DNA of 64,000 bases, taken from assembly GCF_001984215.1 (NCBI RefSeq), contig NZ_CP019420.1, positions 1,364,001-1,428,000 on the forward strand. Direction: 5' to 3'. Origin of the DNA: Mycobacterium sp. MS1601 (lineage in GTDB: Bacteria; Actinomycetota; Actinomycetes; Mycobacteriales; Mycobacteriaceae). A model generated the notes under the pieces. The model was not told the DNA's origin. It ran no database searches and saw only the letters and a list, made by a program, of their open reading frames with translations. Below are positions 8,547 to 16,167 of this stretch, piece after piece; the stretch's first letter is position 1, and every line of letters starts with the position of its first letter. The translations under genes and the position numbers were made by a program.

Positions 8547-9575
8547 ATGACTGCAGATCTGACCGGCGTCGACTTGGTGAAGCTGTTCGCCCGCGAGTTC
8601 GAGCTGTGCAAGATGTCAGAAGGCGAACATGTCATCGTGCTCACCGAACCCACCAGCCGATCCGACTATGTGGCGGCCGCCTTCGGTGCCGCCCAACAGC
8701 TCGGTGCGCGTGTCGCCACCATCACCGCCCCGTCCGGCACCCCGATCCCCGAGCCAGCCACCCACACCGGCTCGGGTCCCGGGCTGCAATCCGTGCTGGA
8801 CAACCGCGTCATCCAGGAGACCCTCAAGGCCGCCGACATGGTGGTGGATCTGACCCACGAGGGCTTTGTGCACGCCCCCGTGCAGTCGGAGATACTCGCA
8901 GCCGGCACCCGCATCCTGTTCGTCTGCGACGCACCGGATGTGCTGGCCCGCAACCTGCCTTCGGTCACCGACACCGCACTCGTCGAGTCGGCACGAGACC
9001 TGATCACGGCGTCGTCGGTGATGACGGTGCGCTCCGAGGCGGGCACGGACTTCACCATCGACCTGGTGGACAGCCATCCCGGCTATCAGAAGGGTTTTGT
9101 GGACCAGCCGGGCAAGTGGGATCACTGGCCGTCGACCATGGTGGTGTGCTGGCCGATGACCTCCAACGGCACCATCGTGCTGACTGCGGGCGACATCCTG
9201 CTGCCCTTCAAGGAATACGTCTCCAGCGACATCCGGCTCGACGTGGCCGACGGCCGCATCGAGGGAATCTCGGGTGGGCCGGACGCCAAACGGCTCCAGC
9301 AGTTCTTCGACGATTCCGACGACCATTGGGCGCGTTCGCTGTCGCACATGGGTTGGGGTCTGATGAAGAGCGCCAACTGGTTTGCCACCGCGATGTACTC
9401 CAAGCACGAGATCATGGGCATGGACGCCCGCGCCTTCGCAGGCAACTTCCTGTGGTCGACCGGGCCGCACCCGTTCCTCAAGCACGATTCGTTCGCCCAC
9501 CTCGACATCGCCATGCGCGGGTGCACCATCGTGGTGGACGACACCCCGGTGACCAAGGATGGTCGGCTGCTGTGA
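8547..9575 (+). CDS. nicX: NicX-like 2,5-dihydroxypyridine 5,6-dioxygenase
   Basis: A 342-residue enzyme of the aminopeptidase-fold extradiol family that opens 2,5-dihydroxypyridine to N-formylmaleamate using Fe(II) and O2. Blocks recalled from Pseudomonas putida NicX are present: GKWDHWPS, GDILLPFKEY, SHMGWGLMKSANW, MDARAFAGNFLWSTGP and HLDIAMR. His267, His318 and Asp320 fit the His/His/Asp iron triad described for NicX (from memory H265, H318, D320). GAGGAG precedes the ATG, and a LacI-type operator lies 29 bases upstream. The end overlaps the amidase start as GTGA. A related M29-type peptidase is the alternative, but the NicX-specific blocks argue against it. Confidence 0.85.
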   Translation: MTADLTGVDLVKLFAREFELCKMSEGEHVIVLTEPTSRSDYVAAAFGAAQQLGARVATITAPSGTPIPEPATHTGSGPGLQSVLDNRVIQETLKAADMVVDLTHEGFVHAPVQSEILAAGTRILFVCDAPDVLARNLPSVTDTALVESARDLITASSVMTVRSEAGTDFTIDLVDSHPGYQKGFVDQPGKWDHWPSTMVVCWPMTSNGTIVLTAGDILLPFKEYVSSDIRLDVADGRIEGISGGPDAKRLQQFFDDSDDHWARSLSHMGWGLMKSANWFATAMYSKHEIMGMDARAFAGNFLWSTGPHPFLKHDSFAHLDIAMRGCTIVVDDTPVTKDGRLL

Positions 9576-10972
9576 GTGATCTCCTCGATCAGGACGCCTG
9601 CGCCCAGGCCACCGCGATCCAGGACGGGGTGGTCTCGGCCCGAGAGCTCGCCGAGGCCGCGATCGCGCGCATCGAAGCCGGAAATCCCGAACTGAACGCG
9701 CTGAGCTGGCAGCGGTTCGAGCAGGCCCTGCAGGACTGCGAACGGGTCAATCCCGCCGCCCCGTTCGCCGGGGTTCCGATCCTGCTCAAAGACCACCGCT
9801 GCACGGCGGCCGGTCAGGAAACCCGTTATGGAACAACTGCCTTGGCGAACACCACGGTGGCAGGCACGGTCGACAGCAACATCTACCGCGCCATCATCGA
9901 CGCCGGCTTCGTGGTGCTCGGCCGCACCACGGTGCCGGAGTTCGCCACCGCCTTCGTCACCGAGTCCGAAGCCGCCGGGGTGACCCGCAACCCACGTGCC
10001 CTCGACCGCACGCCCGGCGGCTCCAGCGGCGGCGCCGCGGCGGCCGTGGCTGCCGGCTGGGTGGCCGTCGCGCACGCCACCGACGGCGGCGGCTCGATCC
10101 GCCAGCCCGCCAGCTGTTGTGGTCTGGTGGGGCTCAAGCCGTCACGCGGGCGCATCAGCATGGGACCCGAGGCCGGTGAATCCTGGGCGGGTGCCACTGT
10201 CGAGGGTGTGATCACCCGGACGGTGCGGGATGCCGCAGCGGTGACGGCCGCCCTTGCCAAGCCGTTCCTCGGCGACCCGTATTCCCTTGTCACACCGGCG
10301 CTTGCCCCCACACCCGCCACGGTGGGTCCGCTGCGGATCGGTGTCATGTCACAGCACCCGTCGGGCACCCCGTGGCCGTCCGGCGATGTCGGCGCGGTGT
10401 TCCAGAAGGTCGCCGCCGTCCTGTCCGACCGCGGACACCACCTCAGCGACGGATTCCCCGCTGCGCTCGCCGAAACCGAGTATCAGGGCCACTACGACAC
10501 GATCGTCGACGTCGACGTCGAGCTGCTGTCCCGCAAGGTCGAAGCGGCGCTGGGCCGTCCGGTCGAGGACGCCGAGCTCGCGCCGCGCAATGCGCAGAAG
10601 CGCGCCCGGGCGCGGGCGCTGGATGCGCCGGCCTATCTGGAGTCCCGGTACTGGCTGGCCGGGTGGACCTACCGCCTGCAGTCGTGGTGGTCGGACGTCG
10701 ATCTGCTGATGACGCCCACCATGGGTGACCTTCCAGCCTCAGCGGATGGGTCCGCCCACGACGCTGACGCCGGCATCGTGTCCCGCTCGACACAGATGAT
10801 GGCGATGACGAACTTCGCGAACATCGGCGGCCTGCCCGCTATCAGCCTTCCCCTGGGCCAGACCGACGCGGGCGTGCCCATCGGTGTGCAGTTCGTCGGT
10901 CGCCCCGGCGCGGAGAACATTCTGGTGGCGCTGGCGGCGCACTTCGAAGCGGAAGGCCCCTGGGCTATTTGA
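9572..10972 (+). CDS. Amidase-signature family amidohydrolase
   Basis: A 466-residue amidase with the Ser-cisSer-Lys triad: Lys73 (PILLKDH), cis-Ser152 (GGSSGG) and nucleophile Ser175 (TDGGGSIRQPA). The GTG start overlaps the dioxygenase stop by four bases, so the two are translationally coupled; the long frame upstream is a shadow of the dioxygenase gene. In known nicotinate pathways the step after NicX is done by NicD (an alpha/beta hydrolase) and then NicF (isochorismatase-like). Neither is encoded here, so this enzyme may deformylate N-formylmaleamate or hydrolyse maleamate. That role is inference. Confidence 0.88.
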   Translation: MSDLLDQDACAQATAIQDGVVSARELAEAAIARIEAGNPELNALSWQRFEQALQDCERVNPAAPFAGVPILLKDHRCTAAGQETRYGTTALANTTVAGTVDSNIYRAIIDAGFVVLGRTTVPEFATAFVTESEAAGVTRNPRALDRTPGGSSGGAAAAVAAGWVAVAHATDGGGSIRQPASCCGLVGLKPSRGRISMGPEAGESWAGATVEGVITRTVRDAAAVTAALAKPFLGDPYSLVTPALAPTPATVGPLRIGVMSQHPSGTPWPSGDVGAVFQKVAAVLSDRGHHLSDGFPAALAETEYQGHYDTIVDVDVELLSRKVEAALGRPVEDAELAPRNAQKRARARALDAPAYLESRYWLAGWTYRLQSWWSDVDLLMTPTMGDLPASADGSAHDADAGIVSRSTQMMAMTNFANIGGLPAISLPLGQTDAGVPIGVQFVGRPGAENILVALAAHFEAEGPWAI

Positions 10973-11828
10973 GTAGTTTCGACATCCGCCGGTCAGCCAG
11001 CACCTTGCCGCCGGTCTGGCAGGTGGCACAGTACTGGAAAGACTTGTCGGCGAACGACACTTCCCGCACGGTGTCACCGCACACCGGGCAGGGCAACCCG
11101 GTGCGTGCGTGCACCCGCAGCCCGGACCGCTTCTCGCCCTTGAGGGTTGCGGCCTTCTGACCTACCGAGCGGGCCACCGCGTCGGTGAGCACCGAGATCA
11201 TGGCGTTGTGCAGCGCCGACAGTTGAGCGTCGGTGAGCTTGCCCGCGGTGGCGAAGGGGGACAGCTTGGCGACGTGCAGGATCTCGTCGCTGTAGGCATT
11301 GCCGATACCGGCGATCACCGACTGGTCGGTGATCACCGATTTGATCCGGCCGGTGTTGCCGCGCAGCACCGCGGCCAGGTCGTCGGGTCCCAGCGACAGC
11401 GCATCAGGCCCCAGCGCCGCGATGCCGGGGACCTTGGTGGGGTCGTCGACCAGCCACACCGCCAGCCGCTTCTGGGTGCCTGCCTCGGTGAGGTCGAATC
11501 CCGGCGCCTCTCCTGGTGTCCCGAGGTGCACCCGCAGGGCGATCGGACCCTTGCCCGGTTTCAGCGGTGTCGCGGTCAGCTTGTCCGACCAGCGCAACCA
11601 GCCCGCCCGCGACAGATGAGTGATCAGGTGCAACTCCCCCACCTGCAGGCCCAGGTACTTGGCCCACCGATTGGCGCCGGTGACGGTGTGCCCGTACAGC
11701 GCGGTGATCGGCGGGTCGAAGGTCTTGAGCACCGAGAACGCCGAGACGTCGATGCGCCCGACCGGCAGCCCCACGGCATGGTTGCGCAGGTAGTCGGCGA
11801 GCGCTTCGACCTCAGGCAGTTCAGGCAC
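10965..11828 (-). CDS. Formamidopyrimidine-DNA glycosylase / endonuclease VIII family protein
   Basis: A 287-residue base-excision repair glycosylase/lyase. Taking GTG 11828 as start gives the obligatory N-terminus (M)PELPEVEAL, in which processed Pro2 is the nucleophile and Glu3 the catalytic acid; a longer frame would bury it. The helix-two-turn-helix contains GIGNAYSDEILH. The C-terminal zinc finger is complete (CPVC to CATC), with QKAATLKGEKRSGLRVHARTG just before it. It may be the second Fpg-like paralogue of mycobacteria. The stop overlaps the amidase end by 8 bases, convergently. Confidence 0.9.
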   Translation of the reverse strand: MPELPEVEALADYLRNHAVGLPVGRIDVSAFSVLKTFDPPITALYGHTVTGANRWAKYLGLQVGELHLITHLSRAGWLRWSDKLTATPLKPGKGPIALRVHLGTPGEAPGFDLTEAGTQKRLAVWLVDDPTKVPGIAALGPDALSLGPDDLAAVLRGNTGRIKSVITDQSVIAGIGNAYSDEILHVAKLSPFATAGKLTDAQLSALHNAMISVLTDAVARSVGQKAATLKGEKRSGLRVHARTGLPCPVCGDTVREVSFADKSFQYCATCQTGGKVLADRRMSKLLK

Positions 11829-11887
11829 ATGTCCAGTTTGCCGACCATCTGCAACCGTTGTCATCCCTTATCCGCAAAGATGAATCG

Positions 11888-12439
11888 GTGCGCATTCGCC
11901 TACTCGCCGTGCCTCTGGCCGCTGCGGCCCTGTTCGCCGCCGCCCCGACGGCCGCCGCCGAACCCAGCCCGCTCTACAACCTGGTCGACGCGGTCGCCCA
12001 GCGGTTGCAGACCGCGGAGAACGTCGCGGCGTTCAAGTGGCTCAACGGCGGGCCCATCAACGACCCGCCGCGCGTGGAGGTGGTGCTGGACACCGTGGCC
12101 GCCGAGGCCACCGCCGCGCAGGTGGACGCCATGTACGTGCGGCTGGTTTTCCAGGATCAGATCAATGCCAACGAGGGCATCCAGTACACCCGGTTCGGGC
12201 AGTGGAAGCTGGATCCCGCCGTTGCTCCGGTCACCGCGGCGGATCTGTCGGCGTCCAGGGACACCATCAACCAGTTCAACAAGACGATCGTCAATGAGAT
12301 TTCGCTGCAACGGGATACGTTGCTGGGTCCGACCTGTCAGCAGGCGCTGGAGGGCGCCGAGCAGGCAGTGATTCACAACCGCGGGCTGGACCCGATGTAT
12401 GTGCAGGCGTTGAACGTGGCAACGGAGAATTACTGCTGA
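11888..12439 (+). CDS. Secreted chorismate mutase (AroQ gamma class)
   Basis: Converts chorismate to prephenate, but as an exported enzyme resembling the M. tuberculosis secreted mutase. GTG 11888 gives a 183-residue protein whose first ~24 residues form a signal peptide (VRIRLLAVPLAAAAL, cleavage near AAA-E). The mature all-helical part begins LYNLVDAVAQRLQTAENVAAFKW and keeps the helix with RVEVVLDTVAAEA and the segment MYVRLVFQDQINANEGIQ. A Cys pair (CQQALEGAE and the C-terminal Cys) probably forms the disulfide seen in this class. A TTG at 11858 would extend the N-terminus but spoil the signal peptide. Confidence 0.85.
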   Translation: MRIRLLAVPLAAAALFAAAPTAAAEPSPLYNLVDAVAQRLQTAENVAAFKWLNGGPINDPPRVEVVLDTVAAEATAAQVDAMYVRLVFQDQINANEGIQYTRFGQWKLDPAVAPVTAADLSASRDTINQFNKTIVNEISLQRDTLLGPTCQQALEGAEQAVIHNRGLDPMYVQALNVATENYC

Positions 12440-12458
12440 CCCGCATTATCGGGCGCAA

Positions 12459-12480
12459 AGACTAGAACGTGTTCTAGTCT
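12459..12480. promoter_or_regulatory. KstR-like operator (perfect 10-base inverted repeat)
   Basis: AGACTAGAAC and its exact complement GTTCTAGTCT are separated by GT. The core at 12463-12476, TAGAACGTGTTCTA, fits the mycobacterial KstR consensus TnnAACnnGTTnnA. It ends seven bases before the ATG of the next gene. KstR is the repressor of sterol catabolism, so the downstream oxidoreductase may belong to that regulon. Another TetR protein with a similar site cannot be excluded. Confidence 0.75.
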
Positions 12481-12487
12481 GCCTGGT

Positions 12488-13363
12488 ATGCGTTTCACCT
12501 ATGCCGAGGCCATGACCGATCCCAAGTACTACATCCCGTTGGCGAAGGCTGCCGACGAAGCCGGGTACCACGGAATGACCATCGCCGACAGCGTGGCCTA
12601 CCCGGAGGTGTCGGACTCGAAGTACCCGTACACCGAGGACGGCAACCGCGAGTTCCTGGACGGCAAGGCCTTCATCGAGACCTTCGCGCTCATCGGAGCA
12701 CTCTCGGCCGTCACCACCCGCCTGCAGTTCAACGTCTTCGTGCTCAAGCTGCCCATCCGCCCGCCCGCCCTGGTCGCCAAGCAGGCCGGGTCACTGGCCG
12801 CGATGTTCGACAACCGGCTGAACCTCGGCGTCGGCACCAGCCCGTGGCCCGAGGACTACGAGATCATGGGTGTGCCGTTCGCCAAGCGTGGCAAGCGGAT
12901 GGACGAGTGCATCGATGTCATCCGTGGCCTCACCTCGGGCGACTACTTCTCCTACCACGGCGAGTTCTACGACTTCCCCAGCTTCAAGATGACGCCCGCG
13001 CCCACCAAGCCGCTGCCGATCCTGATCGGTGGGCACGCCGACGCCGCACTGCGGCGAGCCGCCCGCAACGACGGCTGGATGCACGGCGGTGGAGACCCGG
13101 CGGAGCTTGATCCGCTGCTGGCCAAGCTGGCCAAATACCGTGAGGAAGAAGAGCGCATCGGGCTGGCCGACGAGTTCCAGATCCACGTCATCTCGATCGA
13201 CGGCTTCACTCTCGACGGCATCAAACGACTCGAGGACAAAGGCGTCACCGACGTCATCGTGGGCTTCCGGATTCCCTACATCATGGGCTCCGACACCGAG
13301 CCGCTCGAGGCCAAGATCCGCAACCTGGAGTGGTTCGCCGAGAACGTCATCGCCAAAGCGTGA
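12488..13363 (+). CDS. LLM-class (luciferase-like) flavin/F420-dependent oxidoreductase
   Basis: A 291-residue TIM-barrel oxidoreductase of the bacterial luciferase superfamily, which uses FMNH2 or coenzyme F420. Family features are AKAADEAGYHGMTIADSV near the N-terminus, RLNLGVGTSPWPEDYEIMGVPFAKRGKRMDE-type residues around 115-140 (the GVG and the R-G-KR-M-DE motif) and KPLPILIGGHADAALRRAAR. Mycobacteria make F420, so either cofactor is possible. The KstR-like palindrome sits directly upstream and suggests induction during sterol or lipid breakdown. The physiological substrate is unknown. Confidence 0.88.
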   Translation: MRFTYAEAMTDPKYYIPLAKAADEAGYHGMTIADSVAYPEVSDSKYPYTEDGNREFLDGKAFIETFALIGALSAVTTRLQFNVFVLKLPIRPPALVAKQAGSLAAMFDNRLNLGVGTSPWPEDYEIMGVPFAKRGKRMDECIDVIRGLTSGDYFSYHGEFYDFPSFKMTPAPTKPLPILIGGHADAALRRAARNDGWMHGGGDPAELDPLLAKLAKYREEEERIGLADEFQIHVISIDGFTLDGIKRLEDKGVTDVIVGFRIPYIMGSDTEPLEAKIRNLEWFAENVIAKA

Positions 13364-13403
13364 TTGCCCTTCTCCTCAGCGGCCTCGCCCCTCACCCGCA
13401 TCG

Positions 13404-14387
13404 CTACCGTTCCGAGTCCAGCATCGCCATGTGCGCGGCGGGGTAACGCTCACCGGCAATCTGGTCGGCGGGCAGCGCCTTCTCCAACAGTGCGAGTTGC
13501 CCCTCGGTGAGCCTCACCTGAGCACCCAGCGCCTCTGTGAGCCGCACCCGGGTCTTGGCGCCGATCAACGGCACCACATCGTCGCCGCGGCTGGCCACCC
13601 ACACGATCGCGGCCTGCGCCACGGTTACTCCGAGGTCGTCGGCCACCCCGCGCAACGCCTCCACCAGTGCCAGGTTGGCGTCCAGGTTCTCGGCCGCGAA
13701 CCGTGGCGAGGCGGCACGGAAATCACGTTGTCCACCACTGGTTTTGGTCCAGTGCCCGCCGATCAGGCCGCGGGCCAGCACGCCGTAGGCGGTGATACCG
13801 ATGCCGAGTTCCCGGCAGGTGGCCAGAATCTCTGTTTCGATCCCGCGCGAGGCCAGCGAGTACTCGATCTGCAGATCACTGATCGGGCGTACGGACGCCG
13901 CCCGCCGGATGGTCTCCGCACCCACCTCGGACAGGCCGATGTGGCGCACGTAGCCGGCGTCGACGAGTTCACCCAGGGCTCCGATGGTGTCCTCGATGGG
14001 CACGGTCGGGTCCAGCCGGGCAGGCCGGTAGATGTCCACATGGTCGGTGCCCAGGCGCTGCAGCGAGTACGACAACGAGGTCTTCACAGCCGCAGGGCGC
14101 CCGTCGAAGCCGATGAACGCGCCGTCGGGCGCCACCTGGCCACCGAACTTGACGCTTAGCTGATAGGTCTCCCGGGGGACCCCGCGCAGGGCCTCGGCGA
14201 GCAGCATTTCGTTGTGTCCCATGCCGTAGAAGTCGCCCGTGTCGAGCAGTGTGATGCCGGCCTCCAGTGCGGCATGGACGGTGTTGATGCTCTCGTCCCG
14301 ATCGGCGGCACCGTAGGCGCCGGACATACCCATGCAGCCCAGACCCATCGCCGACGTCGAGAGTGAACCCAGTTTCTTCGTTTCCAT
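13404..14387 (-). CDS. Aldo/keto reductase with altered catalytic His
   Basis: A 327-residue NADPH-dependent reductase with a TIM-barrel fold. The catalytic Asp49, Tyr54 (LLDTGDFYGMG) and Lys80 (LSVKFGG) are in place. The usual His of the tetrad (HR-x-D) is replaced by Ala123 in YRPARLDP, a variant I believe occurs in some AKR branches. ATG 14387 (METKKLGSL) is chosen because the family conserves K-LG directly after the start. It is transcribed divergently from the XRE regulator at 14490, which probably controls it. Confidence 0.9.
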   Translation of the reverse strand: METKKLGSLSTSAMGLGCMGMSGAYGAADRDESINTVHAALEAGITLLDTGDFYGMGHNEMLLAEALRGVPRETYQLSVKFGGQVAPDGAFIGFDGRPAAVKTSLSYSLQRLGTDHVDIYRPARLDPTVPIEDTIGALGELVDAGYVRHIGLSEVGAETIRRAASVRPISDLQIEYSLASRGIETEILATCRELGIGITAYGVLARGLIGGHWTKTSGGQRDFRAASPRFAAENLDANLALVEALRGVADDLGVTVAQAAIVWVASRGDDVVPLIGAKTRVRLTEALGAQVRLTEGQLALLEKALPADQIAGERYPAAHMAMLDSER

Positions 14388-14489
14388 GCCAGCCAGTGTT
14401 CGACGATGTCGGCCCGGCAACTAGGACGCGCGCAACCAGGGATCTCGAGTCCCTGTCTGGAACCGCGCTGTCCGGCGACAATTGCTTGT

Positions 14490-15341
14490 ATGGATGGGCT
14501 CATGGACCGTGTTGCGCTGGCTGATTTCCTGCGCCGCCGCCGCGAGGCCATCCAGCCGGCCGAGGTGGGTCTGCCTGACGGGGTGCGCCGCCGCACCGCG
14601 GGGTTGCGCCGTGAGGAGGTGGCTCAGCTGACCGGGATGTCGGTGGACTACTACGGCCGCCTGGAGCAGGCCCGCAGCACACAACCCTCACCACAGATGC
14701 TGCGTGCTCTGGCCCGGGCACTGCGGCTGTCCGACGACGAGACCGCTCATCTGTACCGGCTGGCCGGACATGCCGTGCCCGACCGGACGGGACCGTCCAC
14801 CCACGTGCGGCCCGCACTGCTGTTCGTGCTGGACCAGATGCGCGACGCTGCCGCCTTCGTCTGCTCGGACACCTATCTGGTGCTGGCGCAAAACGACGTG
14901 GCCAGACTTCTGATGGGTGATCTGGTTTCCGACGACACCAGCTTCCGGGCCAGCCTGGCCTGGCAGTGGTTCACCGATCCGGCGGCCCGCACGAACGTGC
15001 CCCTCGAGCGGTGCGGCGAGCACAGTCAGATCACCGTCGCCGATCTGCGGATGGCGTGGGCGCGCCGCCGCGGTGACGCCGACATGACCGAGTTGATCGA
15101 CAACCTGCTGGCCCACAGTGCCGAGTTCGCGCAGCTGTGGGAGCGCCATGAGGTGGCGGCGCGGCGGCTACAGCAGAAGTCGTTCGTCACCAAGGTCGGA
15201 CCCATCACGCTGGACTGCGAGGTGTTGGCCACCGACCACAACCAGACCTTGGTGGTGCTCACCCCGCCCGCGGGGTCCACGGCGTTGGACGATCTGCGGC
15301 TGTTGCGGGTGGTCGGCCAGCAGGCGGTGGATCAGCGCTGA
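14490..15341 (+). CDS. XRE-family regulator with MmyB-like ligand domain
   Basis: A 283-residue transcription regulator. The N-terminal third carries the helix-turn-helix (LRREEVAQLTGMSVDYYGRLEQAR), preceded by LADFLRRRREAIQP. The rest is the PAS-like MmyB domain (VRPALLFVLDQMRDAAAFV, then AWARRRGDADMTELIDNLLAHSAEFAQLWERHEV and VTKVGPITLDCEVL). Such proteins usually repress a divergent oxidoreductase gene, and here an aldo/keto reductase starts about 100 bases away on the other strand. A second ATG four codons in (14502) is an equally possible start. Confidence 0.9.
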   Translation: MDGLMDRVALADFLRRRREAIQPAEVGLPDGVRRRTAGLRREEVAQLTGMSVDYYGRLEQARSTQPSPQMLRALARALRLSDDETAHLYRLAGHAVPDRTGPSTHVRPALLFVLDQMRDAAAFVCSDTYLVLAQNDVARLLMGDLVSDDTSFRASLAWQWFTDPAARTNVPLERCGEHSQITVADLRMAWARRRGDADMTELIDNLLAHSAEFAQLWERHEVAARRLQQKSFVTKVGPITLDCEVLATDHNQTLVVLTPPAGSTALDDLRLLRVVGQQAVDQR

Positions 15342-15482
15342 TCGACGACGCGGGGAAAGAAGTCGCCGACGTCCGCCGGCCCGCTTCGAACACCACCCCG
15401 GCGTCGCCGGTGTCCAGATCCACAGCCGCCACGGCACGACATCGCGCGGCGTCGCTTGATTTCGACGCTGCGACCTCCTAAT

Positions 15483-15496
15483 TTGCTTTGAAGCAA
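15483..15496. promoter_or_regulatory. Perfect inverted repeat upstream of ANTAR gene
   Basis: TTGCTT-TG-AAGCAA is a perfect 14-base palindrome 53 bases before the ANTAR gene start. It could be an operator or a small hairpin in the leader. The rest of the 208-base gap (15342-15549) shows nothing else I can name. Confidence 0.35.
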
Positions 15497-15549
15497 CCGG
15501 TTGAACATCCAGCCGCCTTCTTTTTCCGAGTTTCACGAAGGACGACTGG

Positions 15550-16143
15550 ATGCCATACGGTGATGACCCCGCGTCGTTTGCGGCTGGGTCACCGCAGCTC
15601 CGCGCGGGCTGGTTCCGCTACTTCCAGGATGATCGCCGCTGGGAATGGTCACCGGATTCGCAGCCTGATGACCGTGAACGCGTGACCCGCCTCCTCGACG
15701 GCCACCGCACCGTCGACCAGCCGTTCAACACCCGAGACCGCGTCATCGATACAGGTGGCGATGTCCACGACGTCACGATCGTGGGCTATCCCCTGAGCCA
15801 TCTCGCCGGAGAGCCGGGAACCCAGGGGTTCTACATGGACCTGACGGCCAGAGACGCCATCCGCCAGCAGACCATCAGCGCAGCCGTGGCCGAGATCGCC
15901 GAGAACCGCTCGGCCATCGAACAGGCCAAGGGAATGCTGATGCTGATCTACCGCCTGGATGCCGACCGTGCCTTCGCGCTGCTGAAATGGCGTTCACAGG
16001 AGACGAACACCCGATTGCGGAATCTGGCCGCCCAGCTGACGACGGACTTCCTGGCGATGGATTATGACGACACCCTGCCCACCCGAGCCCAGTTCGACGA
16101 GATTCTGCTGACGGCACATCTGCGTATCCCCGGCACCGGGTAG
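15550..16143 (+). CDS. PAS-ANTAR domain protein (putative RNA-binding antiterminator)
   Basis: A 197-residue protein. The N-terminal half looks like a PAS sensor fold (GWFRYFQDDRRWEWSPDSQ, then DVTIVGYPLSHLAGEPGTQGFYMDLT). The C-terminal half is an ANTAR domain (IAENRSAIEQAKGMLMLIYRLDADRAFALLKWRSQETNTRLRNLA pattern), which in characterised cases binds dual hairpins in nascent RNA to prevent termination. Two tandem hairpins were not obvious next to it, so targets may be elsewhere. A second ANTAR protein lies 3.3 kb downstream. Confidence 0.88.
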   Translation: MPYGDDPASFAAGSPQLRAGWFRYFQDDRRWEWSPDSQPDDRERVTRLLDGHRTVDQPFNTRDRVIDTGGDVHDVTIVGYPLSHLAGEPGTQGFYMDLTARDAIRQQTISAAVAEIAENRSAIEQAKGMLMLIYRLDADRAFALLKWRSQETNTRLRNLAAQLTTDFLAMDYDDTLPTRAQFDEILLTAHLRIPGTG

Positions 16144-16167
16144 CCGCCTGCGCGCTACGGTTTTCGC

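Noticed and set aside
8606..9571. N-terminal extension of the amidase frame across the dioxygenase gene
   Set aside because: The extension is Arg/His/Pro-rich shadow sequence; amidase homology begins at GTG 9572.
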